This document shows, piece by piece, positions 24,259 through 33,254 of a stretch of 37,979 nucleotides of DNA. Where the stretch lies: assembly GCF_001673535.1 (NCBI RefSeq), contig NZ_LZLY01000032.1, positions 1 through 37,979 of the forward strand, written 5' to 3'. The stretch's first letter is position 1. Every line of letters starts with the position of its first letter. Under the pieces are notes generated by a model. It made no database searches. It saw only the letters and a program-made list of their open reading frames with translations, and was not told where the DNA came from. The position numbers and the translations under genes were made by a program. Origin of the DNA: Mycobacterium sp. 1081908.1 (lineage in GTDB: Bacteria > Actinomycetota > Actinomycetes > Mycobacteriales > Mycobacteriaceae).

Positions 24259-25173
24259 ATGCCACGCGCTCATGACGACAATTGGGACCTGGCCTCCAGC
24301 GTGGGCGTGACCGCGACGATGGTCGCGGCCGGCCGCGCCATGGCGACCAGGGACCCCCGCGGACTGATCAACGACCCGTTCGCCGAACCCCTGGTGCGCG
24401 CGGTCGGGGTGGACCTGTTCACCAAGATGCTCGACGGCGAGCTCGACCTCGACGCGTTCGAGAACGCCTCGCCGGCGCGCATGCAGGCGATGGCCGACGG
24501 AATGGCGGTGCGCACCAAGTACTTCGACGACTACTTCATCGACGCCGTCGGCTCCGGGGTGCGCCAGGCGGTCATCCTGGCGTCCGGCCTGGACTCGCGC
24601 GCCTACCGGTTACCGTGGCCGGACGGCACGGTGGTCTACGAAATCGACCAGCCGCAGGTGATCGAGTTCAAGACGACCACGCTCGCGGGTATCGGCGCCG
24701 AACCCACCGCCACCCGGCGCACCGTCGCCGTCGATCTGCGGCAAGACTGGCCGGCCGCGCTGCGGGAGGCCGGGCTGGACACTACGTCACCCACCGCGTG
24801 GCTGGCCGAGGGGCTGCTGATCTACCTGCCGCCCGAGGCGCAGGACCGGTTGTTCGACAACATCACCGCGCTCAGCGCGCCCGGCAGCACCGTCGCCACC
24901 GAATTCGTGCCCGGCATCATCGATTTCGACGCCAGCCGGGTGCAGGACATGTCCGGCGTGTTCCGGGAGCACGGCGTCGACATCGACATGGCGTCGCTGG
25001 TCTACACCGGTGAGCGCAACCACGTCGTCGACTACCTGCGGTCCAAGGGGTGGGACGCCGACGGCGTGACGCGAACGGAACTGTTCCGGCGCAACGACAT
25101 CGAGGTGCCGCCCCCGGAGCAGGACGACCCGCTGGGCGAAATCATCTTCATCAGCGGCCGGCTGACGGCCTAG
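24259..25173 (+). CDS. TIGR00027-family SAM-dependent methyltransferase, paralogue 3 of 3 (Rv0725c-like position)
   Basis: 304 residues. [66 protein letters not shown] and [18 protein letters not shown] mark the family. The Ser of the usual WSAEGLL is Leu here. It is the last of the array and is the closest in position to Rv0725c. It ends where a short minus-strand reading frame also ends (overlapping stops at 25170-25173). Confidence 0.92.
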   Translation: MPRAHDDNWDLASSVGVTATMVAAGRAMATRDPRGLINDPFAEPLVRAVGVDLFTKMLDGELDLDAFENASPARMQAMADGMAVRTKYFDDYFIDAVGSGVRQAVILASGLDSRAYRLPWPDGTVVYEIDQPQVIEFKTTTLAGIGAEPTATRRTVAVDLRQDWPAALREAGLDTTSPTAWLAEGLLIYLPPEAQDRLFDNITALSAPGSTVATEFVPGIIDFDASRVQDMSGVFREHGVDIDMASLVYTGERNHVVDYLRSKGWDADGVTRTELFRRNDIEVPPPEQDDPLGEIIFISGRLTA

Positions 25174-25319
25174 ACGTAGGCGGCGTCCACCAGCACTCCC
25201 GGTGACGACACGCCCGGGGCTAGCGCAATTACGACATCGTGGTCAGCGGTCACCCAGGCCCAGGCTTGCTGAGCCGGGTGGCGGGACGGTGAGAACTCGC
25301 TGGCCACGGGACATTTCAT
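25170..25319 (-). other. Short open frame, possible small gene or gene remnant
   Basis: A 49-codon frame from ATG 25319 to TAG 25170, with protein start MKCPVASEFSPSRHPAQQ. The reading stays open to a TAG about 17 codons further upstream. Its stop interlocks with that of the methyltransferase (CTAG), the same pattern seen at the true convergent pairs at 17408 and 20312. No family recognised and no Shine-Dalgarno. M. tuberculosis has a small gene, Rv0724A, in about this place; I cannot say whether they are related. Confidence 0.25.
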
Positions 25320-25376
25320 CGACGATCGACAAGCAACAAGGCCGGACCGGTCCTCTGGTCGCCGACCAATGTTCTA

Positions 25377-25414
25377 ATGCCCCCGAGGCATTTCGCACCT
25401 AGCGTCGGGGGCAT
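25377..25414 (+). promoter_or_regulatory. 10-bp inverted repeat overlapping the start of the isomerase-like gene
   Basis: ATGCCCCCGA (25377-25386) and TCGGGGGCAT (25405-25414) are exact inverted repeats around an 18-base loop. The right arm contains the G-rich ribosome-binding region and most of the ATG at 25413. In RNA it would hide the start; in DNA it could be an operator. Confidence 0.45.
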
Positions 25415-26183
25415 GACGAAATCAACCGCCCGGCCGGTGGAAGCCGAAGAGTTCCTGACGGCGCTGCAAGAGCTGTCGCCGCATGCGTTGACCGCCTGTC
25501 CGGAATGGAACGTGCATGACATCGGCGCCCATCTTGCAGGGATCTACGAGGAAGTGACCCGCCATGTTCAGGCGTACTCCGCGGGTGCACCGCTGAAATC
25601 GACACGCGGTTTCGAAGAGCGCGAGGCGCCGTTCAGGGAGCTCAGCCCGGCCGAACTGCTGCGCACGGTGGATCGCGAAGAGGATCGGATGCGTCAGGAG
25701 ATCCGCGCCGTTATAGACGAAGAACCGGACGCCACGCTGTGGTGGACCGGCCGGTGGATGCGCGTCGACGCGTTCCTTTCCCACCTGCGCAGCGAATGCG
25801 CGATCCACCGGTGGGACATGTACGGCGAGGACGACGTCAGCATGAGACTGCTCCAGCAGTTTGATCTTTTCAAACACGCCGTAACGAACATCGGCGCCAA
25901 ACCCTTGTGCGCACGCGGCATAGACAAGTACGGGGCTGAGCTGTCAGGTTTGTCGGCCCGGGTGCGCACCGACGGTCTGCCCGATCTCCGCATCGATGTC
26001 ACCGACTCCGTGCCCACGATGGATCTTGTCGACCCGGCGGACGAAGCGACCATCAGCGGCGATCAAGCTGCGCGTCTGTTACTGCTGTGGGGACGTTCAC
26101 CCGCGACACCGTCGACCCGGCTGCAAGGCTGCGGTAGCAATAACGATGTGCTGCGCCTGCGGCGCCTGCTCTCCGGTTACTGA
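25413..26183 (+). CDS. Maleylpyruvate isomerase-family, mycothiol-dependent enzyme-like protein
   Basis: 256 residues of the DinB-like MDMPI fold. An N-terminal helix pair with TACPEWNVHDIGAHLAGIYEE supplies the first metal His. RSECAIHRWDMYGED supplies the second His with the adjacent Asp. A C-terminal SCP2-like part (ATISGDQAARLLLLWGR) is typical of TIGR03083 members. Reaction unknown. ATG 25413 is chosen over the longer reading, whose first codons lie in the inverted repeat. Gene G+C looks a little lower than that of its neighbours, with more A/T third positions, so it may be a recent arrival. It is convergent with sppA across a terminator-like hairpin. Confidence 0.85.
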   Translation: MTKSTARPVEAEEFLTALQELSPHALTACPEWNVHDIGAHLAGIYEEVTRHVQAYSAGAPLKSTRGFEEREAPFRELSPAELLRTVDREEDRMRQEIRAVIDEEPDATLWWTGRWMRVDAFLSHLRSECAIHRWDMYGEDDVSMRLLQQFDLFKHAVTNIGAKPLCARGIDKYGAELSGLSARVRTDGLPDLRIDVTDSVPTMDLVDPADEATISGDQAARLLLLWGRSPATPSTRLQGCGSNNDVLRLRRLLSGY

Positions 26184-26188
26184 AGCGC

Positions 26189-26205
26189 CCCCACGATTCG
26201 TGGGG
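26189..26205. terminator. Bidirectional terminator-like hairpin
   Basis: CCCCACG (26189-26195), loop ATT, CGTGGGG (26199-26205). It lies in the 39 bases between the convergent isomerase-like gene and sppA. No U-tract follows. Confidence 0.55.
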
Positions 26206-26222
26206 CACAGCGGCAGGCTGGC

Positions 26223-27998
26223 TTAAAGGCGCGAGTTCCCCGACCACAGCGCGCTTGCACCGCCCAGCGTCTGCTCGACGTTGTCCAGAATCCCGGCGAT
26301 CGATCGGCCCAGCAGCGCGCCCAGCGCATCCGGCAGCGACGCGGCCGCCGGCTGCGACGAGGCCCGCGGCCGCACCAGGTCCAGCAGCGACGATCCGGGA
26401 TAGCTGACGACGCGCACCTCGGCGTCCTCGTCCAGGCCGGCGAGGGCCTTGGCCCGGCGCACCGCGGCCCGGAAGCCGCCGAGCTCGTCGACCAGGCCGC
26501 GTTCGACGGCGTCGGCGCCGGTCCAGACCCGGCCCCGCGCAACGAGTTCCACCTCTTCCGCACTCAAGTTGCGGCCCGCGGCGACCCGTTCCACGAAGTC
26601 GTTGTAGAGCAGCTCGGCCTCGGCCTCGCGATGCCGGCGCTGTTCGGGCGTGAACGGCGCGTCGGCCGACCAGGCGTCCGCATTCGCGTTGGTGCGCACC
26701 GTGTCCGAGGCGACGCCCAGGCGAACCTTCAGATCACGCACCACCAGCTTGCCGGTGATCACGCCGATCGAGCCGGTGATCGTGCCCGGACTGGCCACGA
26801 TCGCGTCGGCGCCCATCGCGACGTAGTAGCCGCCGGACGCGGCGACCGCGCCCATCGACGCCACCACCGGCTTGCCGCGCTCGCGCGCCCGCGCCACCTC
26901 GCGCCAGATGGTCTCCGACGCGATGACCGAACCCCCCGGGCTGTCCACCCGCAGCACGATCGCGGACACCGAATCGTCGGCGGCGGCCTCGCGCAGCGCC
27001 GCCGCGATGGTGTCGGCGCCTGCGGTCGACGTGCCCAGCGGCAGGAACTGCGGGCCGCCGCGCCCGGTGACGATCGTGCCGTCGACGGTGACCACGGCCA
27101 ACGTCGGCTTGGGCCGGCGGCCCGGGACCGACGGCACGGGCGGGCTCAGCCGTGACCGGGCCGCGCCGGCATAGCGCGCCAGGTAGAGCCGGGGCGGCGC
27201 GTGTTCGTCCGAAACATCCTGCACCCCAACCAGTTCCGCGATCCGCGCGTAGGCTTCGTCGCGGAATCCGATCCGGTCGACCAGGCCCGAGGCCACCGCG
27301 TCGTCGCGCAGCAGCGGGCCCCGGTCGGCCAGCTCGTCGAGCGCGTCCGGCTCCACCTTGCGCGACTCCCCGACCGCCCGCCACACCTGTTCCTGCAGGC
27401 TCTCAAGCATCCGCGTGACGGCCTCGCGGTGGGCCTCGGTGAAGCCGCCCTCGGTCAAAAGGTTTGCCGCCGACTTGTATTCGCCCGTCGCGATGATCTG
27501 GGCTTCGATGCCCGCCTTGTCGAGCGCGTCGCGCAGGAACATGGCGTTGCTCGCGAATCCGATCAGGCCGACGCTTCCCGACGGCTGCATCCACACCTCG
27601 GTGAACGCCGAAGCCAGGTAGTAGGACAGCGTGCCCGGGTAGGTCTCGGCCCACGCCAGCGACGGCTTGACGGCGCTGAAAGCCGCGATCGCCTCCCGCA
27701 GTTCCTGGACCGCGGCCGGCGGCGCCGCCGCGAGCTGCACGCGCGCGATGAGCCCGGCGACCCGCGGGTCCTCGGCCGCCCGGTGGATCGCCGCGACGGT
27801 GTCGCGCAGCGACATCGGTCGGCTGCCCCCGGTGATGATCGCCACCGGGTCGAAGCCGGTGGTCTCCGGCGGCGCCGAGCGCAGGTCGAACTCGAGGACG
27901 CAGCCGTTGGGCACGCCGTGGTGGCGGGCCGTGTCGACCCGGCCGGCCAGGGCGCGCACGTCGTCGATACCGGGGACGGAAGGCAGGAAACCGAACAT
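26223..27998 (-). CDS. sppA: Signal peptide peptidase SppA (protease IV), long form
   Basis: A 591-residue Ser-Lys peptidase with two tandem domains, which degrades cleaved signal peptides at the membrane. The catalytic lysine is Lys175 (ATGEYKSAANL) in the first domain, and the nucleophile is Ser388 (AVAASGGYY) in the second, as in E. coli (Lys209, Ser409). No clear N-terminal membrane helix is seen in the first 40 residues, unlike the E. coli enzyme. The orthologue Rv0724 is longer at its N-terminus as I remember it, so a start further upstream was considered; none is open past the LLM gene start. The gene lies next to rplO in M. tuberculosis, but here an LLM gene intervenes. Confidence 0.93.
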   Translation of the reverse strand: MFGFLPSVPGIDDVRALAGRVDTARHHGVPNGCVLEFDLRSAPPETTGFDPVAIITGGSRPMSLRDTVAAIHRAAEDPRVAGLIARVQLAAAPPAAVQELREAIAAFSAVKPSLAWAETYPGTLSYYLASAFTEVWMQPSGSVGLIGFASNAMFLRDALDKAGIEAQIIATGEYKSAANLLTEGGFTEAHREAVTRMLESLQEQVWRAVGESRKVEPDALDELADRGPLLRDDAVASGLVDRIGFRDEAYARIAELVGVQDVSDEHAPPRLYLARYAGAARSRLSPPVPSVPGRRPKPTLAVVTVDGTIVTGRGGPQFLPLGTSTAGADTIAAALREAAADDSVSAIVLRVDSPGGSVIASETIWREVARARERGKPVVASMGAVAASGGYYVAMGADAIVASPGTITGSIGVITGKLVVRDLKVRLGVASDTVRTNANADAWSADAPFTPEQRRHREAEAELLYNDFVERVAAGRNLSAEEVELVARGRVWTGADAVERGLVDELGGFRAAVRRAKALAGLDEDAEVRVVSYPGSSLLDLVRPRASSQPAAASLPDALGALLGRSIAGILDNVEQTLGGASALWSGNSRL

Positions 27999-28036
27999 AT
28001 TCGAAGCCTACCGATCGGCCGCCGTACGGTGGTCGG

Positions 28037-28966
28037 GTGAGGTTTTCCATCGCCATCCCCCAATTCGACTACGACGGCTTCGACGCGCCGGGACTGCGCG
28101 CCTACCTCGCCCGGGCCGAGGAGCTCGGCTTCGAGGGCGGCTGGGTGCTCGAGCAGATCATCGGCGAGGCGCCGCTGCTGGCGCCGCTGGAGCTGCTGGC
28201 GTATTGCGCCGCCTGCACCGAGCGGCTGCGCCTCGGGGTCGCCGTCCTGGTGACGTCCCTGCACGACCCGCTGCAGCTGGCGTCGTCGGTCACCGCCGTC
28301 GACCGGCTCAGCCACGGCCGGCTCGACGTCGGCGTCGGGGCCGGCGGCGGCTTTCGCCGGTTCGACGCCTTCGGGGTCGAAAAAGCAACGTACATCTCGT
28401 ATTTCACTGAAGGCCTGGAGCTGATGAAGGCGGCCTGGTCCGACGAGCCCCGCGTGACGTTTCACGGCCGGTTCCGCGAGGTCGACGGCCTGCCGATCGC
28501 GCCCAAGCCGGTGCAGCGGCCGCATCCGCCGATCTGGTTCGGCGGCCTGGCCCCCAAGGCGCTGGCCCGGGCGGTGCGCCACGGCGATTCGTTCCTGGGC
28601 GCGGGTTCGTCGACCACCGAGGCGTTCGCCGGGGCCGTCGCCGTGGTCCGCCGCGAACTCGCCGAACAGCGGAAAGACCCCGCGCACTTCACCATTGGCA
28701 AGCGGGTCTACCTGACGGTCGACGACGACGCTGCAAAAGCCCGCGAACGCGTCATCGAAGGGCTCCACCGCATCTACGGCGATTCCATTCCCGGCGGCGA
28801 AAACGTTCCGGTGTCTGGCACGCCCGACGACGTGGCGCGCGGGCTGCGCGAGGTGATCGACGCCGGGGCCGAGTACCTGCTACTCAACCCGGTCGGCTCC
28901 GACGTCGGCGAGAACCGCGAACAGATGGAACGCCTTGCCGCGGAGGTCATTCCGCAGCTGAGCTGA
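28037..28966 (+). CDS. LLM-class (luciferase-like) F420- or flavin-dependent oxidoreductase
   Basis: 309 residues of the bacterial luciferase TIM-barrel family. Typical blocks are FSIAIPQFDYDGF, LRLGVAVLVTSLHDPLQLA, LDRLSHGRLDVGVGAGGG-like sequence near residues 90-108, and PVQRPHPPIWFGGLAPKALARAVRHGD. Mycobacteria use many members with cofactor F420, but flavin cannot be excluded. Substrate unknown. It starts at GTG 28037, divergent from sppA with 38 bases between, and abuts the convergent rplO without a gap. It is an addition between sppA and rplO relative to what I recall for M. tuberculosis. Confidence 0.9.
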   Translation: MRFSIAIPQFDYDGFDAPGLRAYLARAEELGFEGGWVLEQIIGEAPLLAPLELLAYCAACTERLRLGVAVLVTSLHDPLQLASSVTAVDRLSHGRLDVGVGAGGGFRRFDAFGVEKATYISYFTEGLELMKAAWSDEPRVTFHGRFREVDGLPIAPKPVQRPHPPIWFGGLAPKALARAVRHGDSFLGAGSSTTEAFAGAVAVVRRELAEQRKDPAHFTIGKRVYLTVDDDAAKARERVIEGLHRIYGDSIPGGENVPVSGTPDDVARGLREVIDAGAEYLLLNPVGSDVGENREQMERLAAEVIPQLS

Positions 28967-29407
28967 CTACAGCTCGGTGACCGAGCCGCCCGCCGCGGTG
29001 ATCTTCTCGCGCGCGCTGCCGCTGAACTTGTGCGCGGACAGGTCGACCTTGACGGTCAGCTTGCCGTCGCCGAGGACCTTGACCAGCGAGTTGCGGCGCA
29101 CCGCGCCCTTGGCCACCAGCTCGTCCACGCCGACGGAACCGCCCTGCGGGAACAGCCGGTTGATGTCGCCGACGTTGACGATCTCGTACTCGGTGCGGAA
29201 CCGATTCCGGAATCCCTTGAGCTTGGGCAGCCGCATGTGGATCGGCATCTGGCCACCCTCGAAGGTGGCCGGCACGTTCTTGCGGGCCTTGGTGCCCTTG
29301 GTGCCCCGCCCGGCCGACTTGCCCTTGGAGCCCTCACCGCGACCGACCCGGGTGCGCGCTTTCTTCGACCCAGGCGCGGGTTTCAGGTCGTGCAATTTGA
29401 TGGTCAC
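28967..29407 (-). CDS. rplO: 50S ribosomal protein L15
   Basis: 146 residues. The glycine- and arginine-rich N-terminal extension that threads into 23S rRNA reads [24 protein letters not shown], followed by the globular part with [18 protein letters not shown]. Last gene of the spc unit here. GTG 29407 overlaps the rpmD stop (GTGA). In most bacteria secY would follow; here an LLM gene reads toward it. Confidence 0.98.
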   Translation of the reverse strand: MTIKLHDLKPAPGSKKARTRVGRGEGSKGKSAGRGTKGTKARKNVPATFEGGQMPIHMRLPKLKGFRNRFRTEYEIVNVGDINRLFPQGGSVGVDELVAKGAVRRNSLVKVLGDGKLTVKVDLSAHKFSGSAREKITAAGGSVTEL

Positions 29408-29586
29408 TTGGCCTCCTCCACCTGCACCAGGTGGCGCACCACCGCGATCAGGCCGCGGGTCTGTGCGTTGTCCTCACGGACCACCGAATGGCGGATCCGC
29501 CGCAGGCCCAGGGTCCGCAGGCTCTCGCGCTGCTTCCAGCGAGCACCGATGGTGCTGCGCACCTGGGTGATCTTGAGCTGACTCAT
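29404..29586 (-). CDS. rpmD: 50S ribosomal protein L30
   Basis: 60 residues, bacterial short form: [28 protein letters not shown], then the conserved [14 protein letters not shown] that contacts rRNA. ATG 29586 overlaps the rpsE stop by four bases (ATGA), and its own stop overlaps the rplO start, so the three genes are translationally linked. Confidence 0.97.
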   Translation of the reverse strand: MSQLKITQVRSTIGARWKQRESLRTLGLRRIRHSVVREDNAQTRGLIAVVRHLVQVEEAK

Positions 29587-30272
29587 GGCTGCGCTCCCGA
29601 AATCTGAGCCTCACGCGCCGCCGCCGCACTGGCCAGTGCGTCGCTTTCCCGGCGCGCCTTCAACATTCCGGCCGGGGCGACGTCCTCGATCGGCAGTCCG
29701 CGGCGAGCGGCCACCTCCTCGGGACGCTGCAGGAGCTTGAGCGCGGCCACGGTCGCGTGCACCACGTTGATCGCGTTGTCGCTGCCCAACGACTTGGCCA
29801 GAATGTCGTGCACCCCAGCGCATTCCAGCACGGCGCGGGCCGCGCCGCCGGCGATGACGCCGGTACCGGGGCTGGCCGGACGCAGCAGCACGACGCCCGC
29901 GGCCGCCTCACCCTGCACCGGGTGCGTGATGGTGCCGCCGATCAACGGCACCCGGAAGAAGCCCTTGCGCGCCTCCTCCACGCCCTTGGCGATCGCGGCC
30001 GGCACCTCCTTGGCCTTGCCGTAGCCGACGCCGACCATGCCATTGCCGTCACCGACGATGACCAGGGCGGTGAAGCTGAATCGCCGTCCACCCTTGACCA
30101 CCTTGGAGACGCGGTTGATGGCGACGACCCGCTCCAGGTAGTTGCTCTTGTCCCCGTCGCGGTCGCGACCGCCGCGGCCACCACCGTCGCGCCGGCCGCG
30201 GCCGTCTCCGCGCGAGTCGCGGCTGTCGCGGCTGTCTGGGCCGCCCTGCCCGCCGGCCGACTGTTCCGCCAT
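29583..30272 (-). CDS. rpsE: 30S ribosomal protein S5
   Basis: 229 residues, longer than the E. coli protein (about 167). The S5 double-stranded-RNA-like domain starts with [23 protein letters not shown], and the fidelity loop and [17 protein letters not shown] are intact. The first 45 residues are a low-complexity, charged tail with SRDSRDSRG and [17 protein letters not shown] runs, which the actinobacterial forms share in part. Starts at ATG 30272, 22 bases after rplR. Confidence 0.97.
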   Translation of the reverse strand: MAEQSAGGQGGPDSRDSRDSRGDGRGRRDGGGRGGRDRDGDKSNYLERVVAINRVSKVVKGGRRFSFTALVIVGDGNGMVGVGYGKAKEVPAAIAKGVEEARKGFFRVPLIGGTITHPVQGEAAAGVVLLRPASPGTGVIAGGAARAVLECAGVHDILAKSLGSDNAINVVHATVAALKLLQRPEEVAARRGLPIEDVAPAGMLKARRESDALASAAAAREAQISGAQP

Positions 30273-30294
30273 TATGCGGTCCTTCCAGTTGTCA

Positions 30295-30702
30295 TCAGAA
30301 ACTCAATCCGTTCTCGCGCGCGGCATCCGCCAGCGCCGCGATCCGTCCGCCGTAGGTGTACCCGCCGCGGTCGAAGACCACGGTGTCGATGCCGGCGGCC
30401 TTGGCGCGCTCGGCGATCAGCTGACCCACCCGCACGCTGCGCGCCTTCTTGTCGCCGTCCAAGCCGCGCACGTCGGCCTCGATCGACGACGCCGCGGCCA
30501 GCGTGGTGCCGTTCTCGTCGTTGACCAGTTGGACGTGGATGTGCCGCGCTGAGCGGTTCACCACCAGCCGCGGGCGCTGCGGGGTGCCCGCCAGCTTCTT
30601 GCGCAGCCGCGCGTGCCGGCGCAGCCGGGACACCCGCCTGGTCGCGGATACGTTCTGCCCCACCGGCTTTCCGGAGGCGGCGGCGGTCTTTGTTTGCGCC
30701 AT
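30295..30702 (-). CDS. rplR: 50S ribosomal protein L18
   Basis: 135 residues; binds 5S rRNA. A 30-residue basic N-terminal extension precedes the core with [20 protein letters not shown] and ends in the conserved [24 protein letters not shown]. It begins two bases after the rplF stop. Confidence 0.97.
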   Translation of the reverse strand: MAQTKTAAASGKPVGQNVSATRRVSRLRRHARLRKKLAGTPQRPRLVVNRSARHIHVQLVNDENGTTLAAASSIEADVRGLDGDKKARSVRVGQLIAERAKAAGIDTVVFDRGGYTYGGRIAALADAARENGLSF

Positions 30703-30704
30703 GA

Positions 30705-31244
30705 CTACTTACCTGTCTTTCCGACCTTGCGGCGGATCTGCTCGCCCTCGTAGCGCACGCCCTTGCCCTTGTACGGGTCGGGACGGCGCAGGCGGCGGAT
30801 GTTCGCCGAGATCTGACCGACCTTTTGCTTGTCGATCCCGGTGACCGTGAACTTCGTCGGTGACTGGACCGCGAACGTGATGCCCTCGGGCGCCTCGATC
30901 ACCACGGGGTGGCTGTAGCCCAGCGCGAACTCGAGGTTGGAGCCCTTGAGCTGCACGCGGTAGCCGACCCCGAAGATCTCCATCTTGACGGTGTAGCCCT
31001 CCGTCACGCCGGTGACCAAGTTGGACACCAGGGTGCGCGACAACCCGTGCAGCGAGCGGTTGCGCCGCTCGTCGTTCGGGCGGGTGACCACGATCGCGCC
31101 GTCATCGTTGCGCTGCACCGTGATCGGTTCGGCCACCGTCAGATTCAGGGTGCCCTTGGGGCCCTTCACCGAGACGTTCTGGCCGTCGATCGTTACGTCG
31201 ACTCCGGTGGGCACCGGAACCGGCTGCTTACCAATTCGCGACAT
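30705..31244 (-). CDS. rplF: 50S ribosomal protein L6
   Basis: 179 residues with the two L6 repeats. Start [18 protein letters not shown]. The C-terminal signature near residues 150-165 reads [22 protein letters not shown], and the last residues are [12 protein letters not shown]. Located near the factor-binding site of the 50S subunit. Normal length, single start at ATG 31244. Confidence 0.98.
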   Translation of the reverse strand: MSRIGKQPVPVPTGVDVTIDGQNVSVKGPKGTLNLTVAEPITVQRNDDGAIVVTRPNDERRNRSLHGLSRTLVSNLVTGVTEGYTVKMEIFGVGYRVQLKGSNLEFALGYSHPVVIEAPEGITFAVQSPTKFTVTGIDKQKVGQISANIRRLRRPDPYKGKGVRYEGEQIRRKVGKTGK

Positions 31245-31254
31245 GTCTAACCCC

Positions 31255-31653
31255 TCACCACACGTACGCGAGGACTTCGCCGCCCACGCCCTGTCTGGCC
31301 GCCTGACGGTCGGTGAGCAGACCCGACGAGGTCGAGATGATCGCCACGCCCAGTCCGCCGAGCACCCGCGGCAGGTTGGTGGATTTCGCGTACACCCGCA
31401 ACCCCGGCTTCGACACGCGGCGCAGACCCGCGATGCTGCGCTCCCGGCTCGGCCCGTACTTGAGCTGGACGACCAGCGACTTGCCGACCCGAGCGTCTTC
31501 GGTCCGGAAGTCGTTGATGTAGCCCTCGTTCTTGAGGATCTGGGCGATGTTGGCCTTGATCTTGGAGTGCGGCAACGTCACCTCGTCGTGATACGCCGAA
31601 TTGGCGTTGCGCAGACGCGTCAGGAAGTCTGCGATCGGGTCCGTCATCGTCAT
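31255..31653 (-). CDS. rpsH: 30S ribosomal protein S8
   Basis: 132 residues. The N-terminal domain starts [20 protein letters not shown], and the C-terminal RNA-binding signature is [27 protein letters not shown]. In E. coli S8 represses its own operon through the rplE region; I see no equivalent hairpin here. Ten bases separate it from rplF. Confidence 0.98.
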   Translation of the reverse strand: MTMTDPIADFLTRLRNANSAYHDEVTLPHSKIKANIAQILKNEGYINDFRTEDARVGKSLVVQLKYGPSRERSIAGLRRVSKPGLRVYAKSTNLPRVLGGLGVAIISTSSGLLTDRQAARQGVGGEVLAYVW

Positions 31654-31672
31654 AGTTCAGTCCTATGTCCCG

Positions 31673-31858
31673 TCACCAGCTGCTCTTCTGCACGCCGGGC
31701 AGCTCACCCGCGTGCGCCATCTCTCGCAGGCAGATCCTGCATAGCCCGAACTTGCGGAACACCGCGCGCGGACGTCCGCACTTGCTGCAGCGGGTGTAGC
31801 CGCGCACCGCGAACTTCGGCTTGCGCGCGGCCTTGTTAACCAGTGCCTTCTTAGCCAT
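31673..31858 (-). CDS. rpsZ: 30S ribosomal protein S14, zinc-binding type Z
   Basis: 61 residues, the short C+ form. Zinc cysteines are in [20 protein letters not shown] (two CxxC pairs). Mycobacteria also have a zinc-independent S14 that is expressed under zinc limitation from another locus, so this copy is the zinc-replete form. It starts four bases after the rplE stop. Confidence 0.97.
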
Positions 31859-31862
31859 CTAG

Positions 31863-32426
31863 TCAGTTCTCCTTGAACGGAAAGCCGAGGGCCCGCAACA
31901 GCGCTCGTCCTTCGTCGTCGGTCGTCGCCGAGGTGACGACGTTGATGTCCATGCCGCGGACCCGGTCGATCTTGTCCACGTCGATCTCGTGGAACACCGA
32001 CTGCTCGGCCAGTCCGAACGTGTAGTTGCCGACCCCGTCGAACTGCTTGGGCGAAAGCCCGCGGAAGTCACGGATACGCGGCAGCGCGATCGACGTGAGC
32101 CGATCGAGGAATTCCCACATGCGGTCCCCGCGCAGCGTCACCCGCACGCCGATCGGCATGCCCTCGCGCAACTTGAACTGCGCGATGGACTTTCGTGCCT
32201 TGCGGATCTCCGGCTTCTGACCGGTGATCAGCGCCAGGTCGTTGACCGCACCGTTGATCAGCTTGGCGTCGCGAGCCGCCTCGCCGACGCCCATGTTGAC
32301 GACGACCTTGGTGATGGTCGGGATCTGCATGACGTTGCCGTAGCCGAACTGCTTGTGCAACGCATCCCGGATCTCGTTGCGGTAGCGCTCTTTGAGGCGC
32401 GGCTGAACCTTTTCTGCGGTGGTCAT
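31863..32426 (-). CDS. rplE: 50S ribosomal protein L5
   Basis: 187 residues; binds 5S rRNA and the P-site tRNA. The signature [24 protein letters not shown] is intact, followed by [15 protein letters not shown] and the C-terminal [18 protein letters not shown]. Starts at ATG 32426, one base after rplX. Confidence 0.98.
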   Translation of the reverse strand: MTTAEKVQPRLKERYRNEIRDALHKQFGYGNVMQIPTITKVVVNMGVGEAARDAKLINGAVNDLALITGQKPEIRKARKSIAQFKLREGMPIGVRVTLRGDRMWEFLDRLTSIALPRIRDFRGLSPKQFDGVGNYTFGLAEQSVFHEIDVDKIDRVRGMDINVVTSATTDDEGRALLRALGFPFKEN

Positions 32427-32427
32427 G

Positions 32428-32745
32428 CTAGATGTCCTTGCCGTTGCGCTTGGAGATGCGGACGCGCTTGCCGGTTTCCTCGTCTACCCGGTAGCCGATT
32501 CGGGTGGGCTTGCCGTCCGAGTCGACCACCATCACGTTGGACACGTGGATCGGCGCTTCCTGCGTGACGATGCCGCCCGACCGGGCGCCGCGCTGGTTGG
32601 TCGAAATCGCGGTGTGCTTCTTGATCCGGTTGACGCCCTCGACCAGCACGCGGTTGCGTTCCGGGTAGGCCTGCAGCACCTTGCCCTTGGCGCCCTTGTC
32701 CTTGCCCGCGATGACGAGGACGGTGTCGCCCTTGTGGACCTTCAT
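32428..32745 (-). CDS. rplX: 50S ribosomal protein L24
   Basis: 105 residues with the N-terminal KOW motif [22 protein letters not shown], which initiates 50S assembly on 23S rRNA. The ATG is directly adjacent to the rplN TAG. Confidence 0.98.
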   Translation of the reverse strand: MKVHKGDTVLVIAGKDKGAKGKVLQAYPERNRVLVEGVNRIKKHTAISTNQRGARSGGIVTQEAPIHVSNVMVVDSDGKPTRIGYRVDEETGKRVRISKRNGKDI

Positions 32746-33114
32746 CTACAGCACCTCCGGGGCCAGCGAGATGATCTTCATGAATCGCTTCTCGCGCAGT
32801 TCGCGCCCGACCGGCCCGAAGATGCGCGTCCCGCGGGGGTCGTTGTCGGGCTTGATGATCACCGCGGCGTTCTCGTCGAACTTGATGTAGCTGCCGTCGG
32901 GACGCCGGCGCTCCTTGACCGTGCGCACCACGACGGCCTTGACGACATCCCCGCGCTTGACGTTGCCGCCGGGGATGGCGTCCTTGACCGTGGCGACGAT
33001 GACGTCACCGATGCCGGCGTAGCGTCGCGACGAACCGCCAAGCACCCGGATGCACAGGATCTCCTTGGCGCCGGTGTTGTCGGCAACCTTCAGCCGCGAT
33101 TCCTGCTGAATCAC
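32746..33114 (-). CDS. rplN: 50S ribosomal protein L14
   Basis: 122 residues. It begins [28 protein letters not shown], and the central signature [21 protein letters not shown] is complete. First gene of the ribosomal run in this window. GTG 33114 has AGGAG five bases upstream. The operon promoter should lie in the 133 bases before it; I cannot assign -35 and -10 with confidence. Confidence 0.98.
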
Positions 33115-33237
33115 TCGATCTCCTGACCTGGTTTCACGTGTGCACGGCAGGAGGAACCCAAAGCCTGACGTGCGCGGTCTTTGTCACCGAAGGGCACGCG
33201 GGGCCGATTCGCACCGGCCGAGGTCTGCCCAAGGCAA

Positions 33238-33254
33238 CCCCTAGAGTCTAGGGG
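33238..33254. repeat. 17-base palindrome at the end of the DinB-like gene
   Basis: CCCCTAGA-G-TCTAGGGG (33238-33254) is a perfect palindrome that includes the TAG stop of the DinB-like gene. It may act as a terminator with a small loop, shielding the ribosomal operon from read-through, or as a protein site about 125 bases before rplN. The remaining 33115-33237 shows no clear element. Confidence 0.4.
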
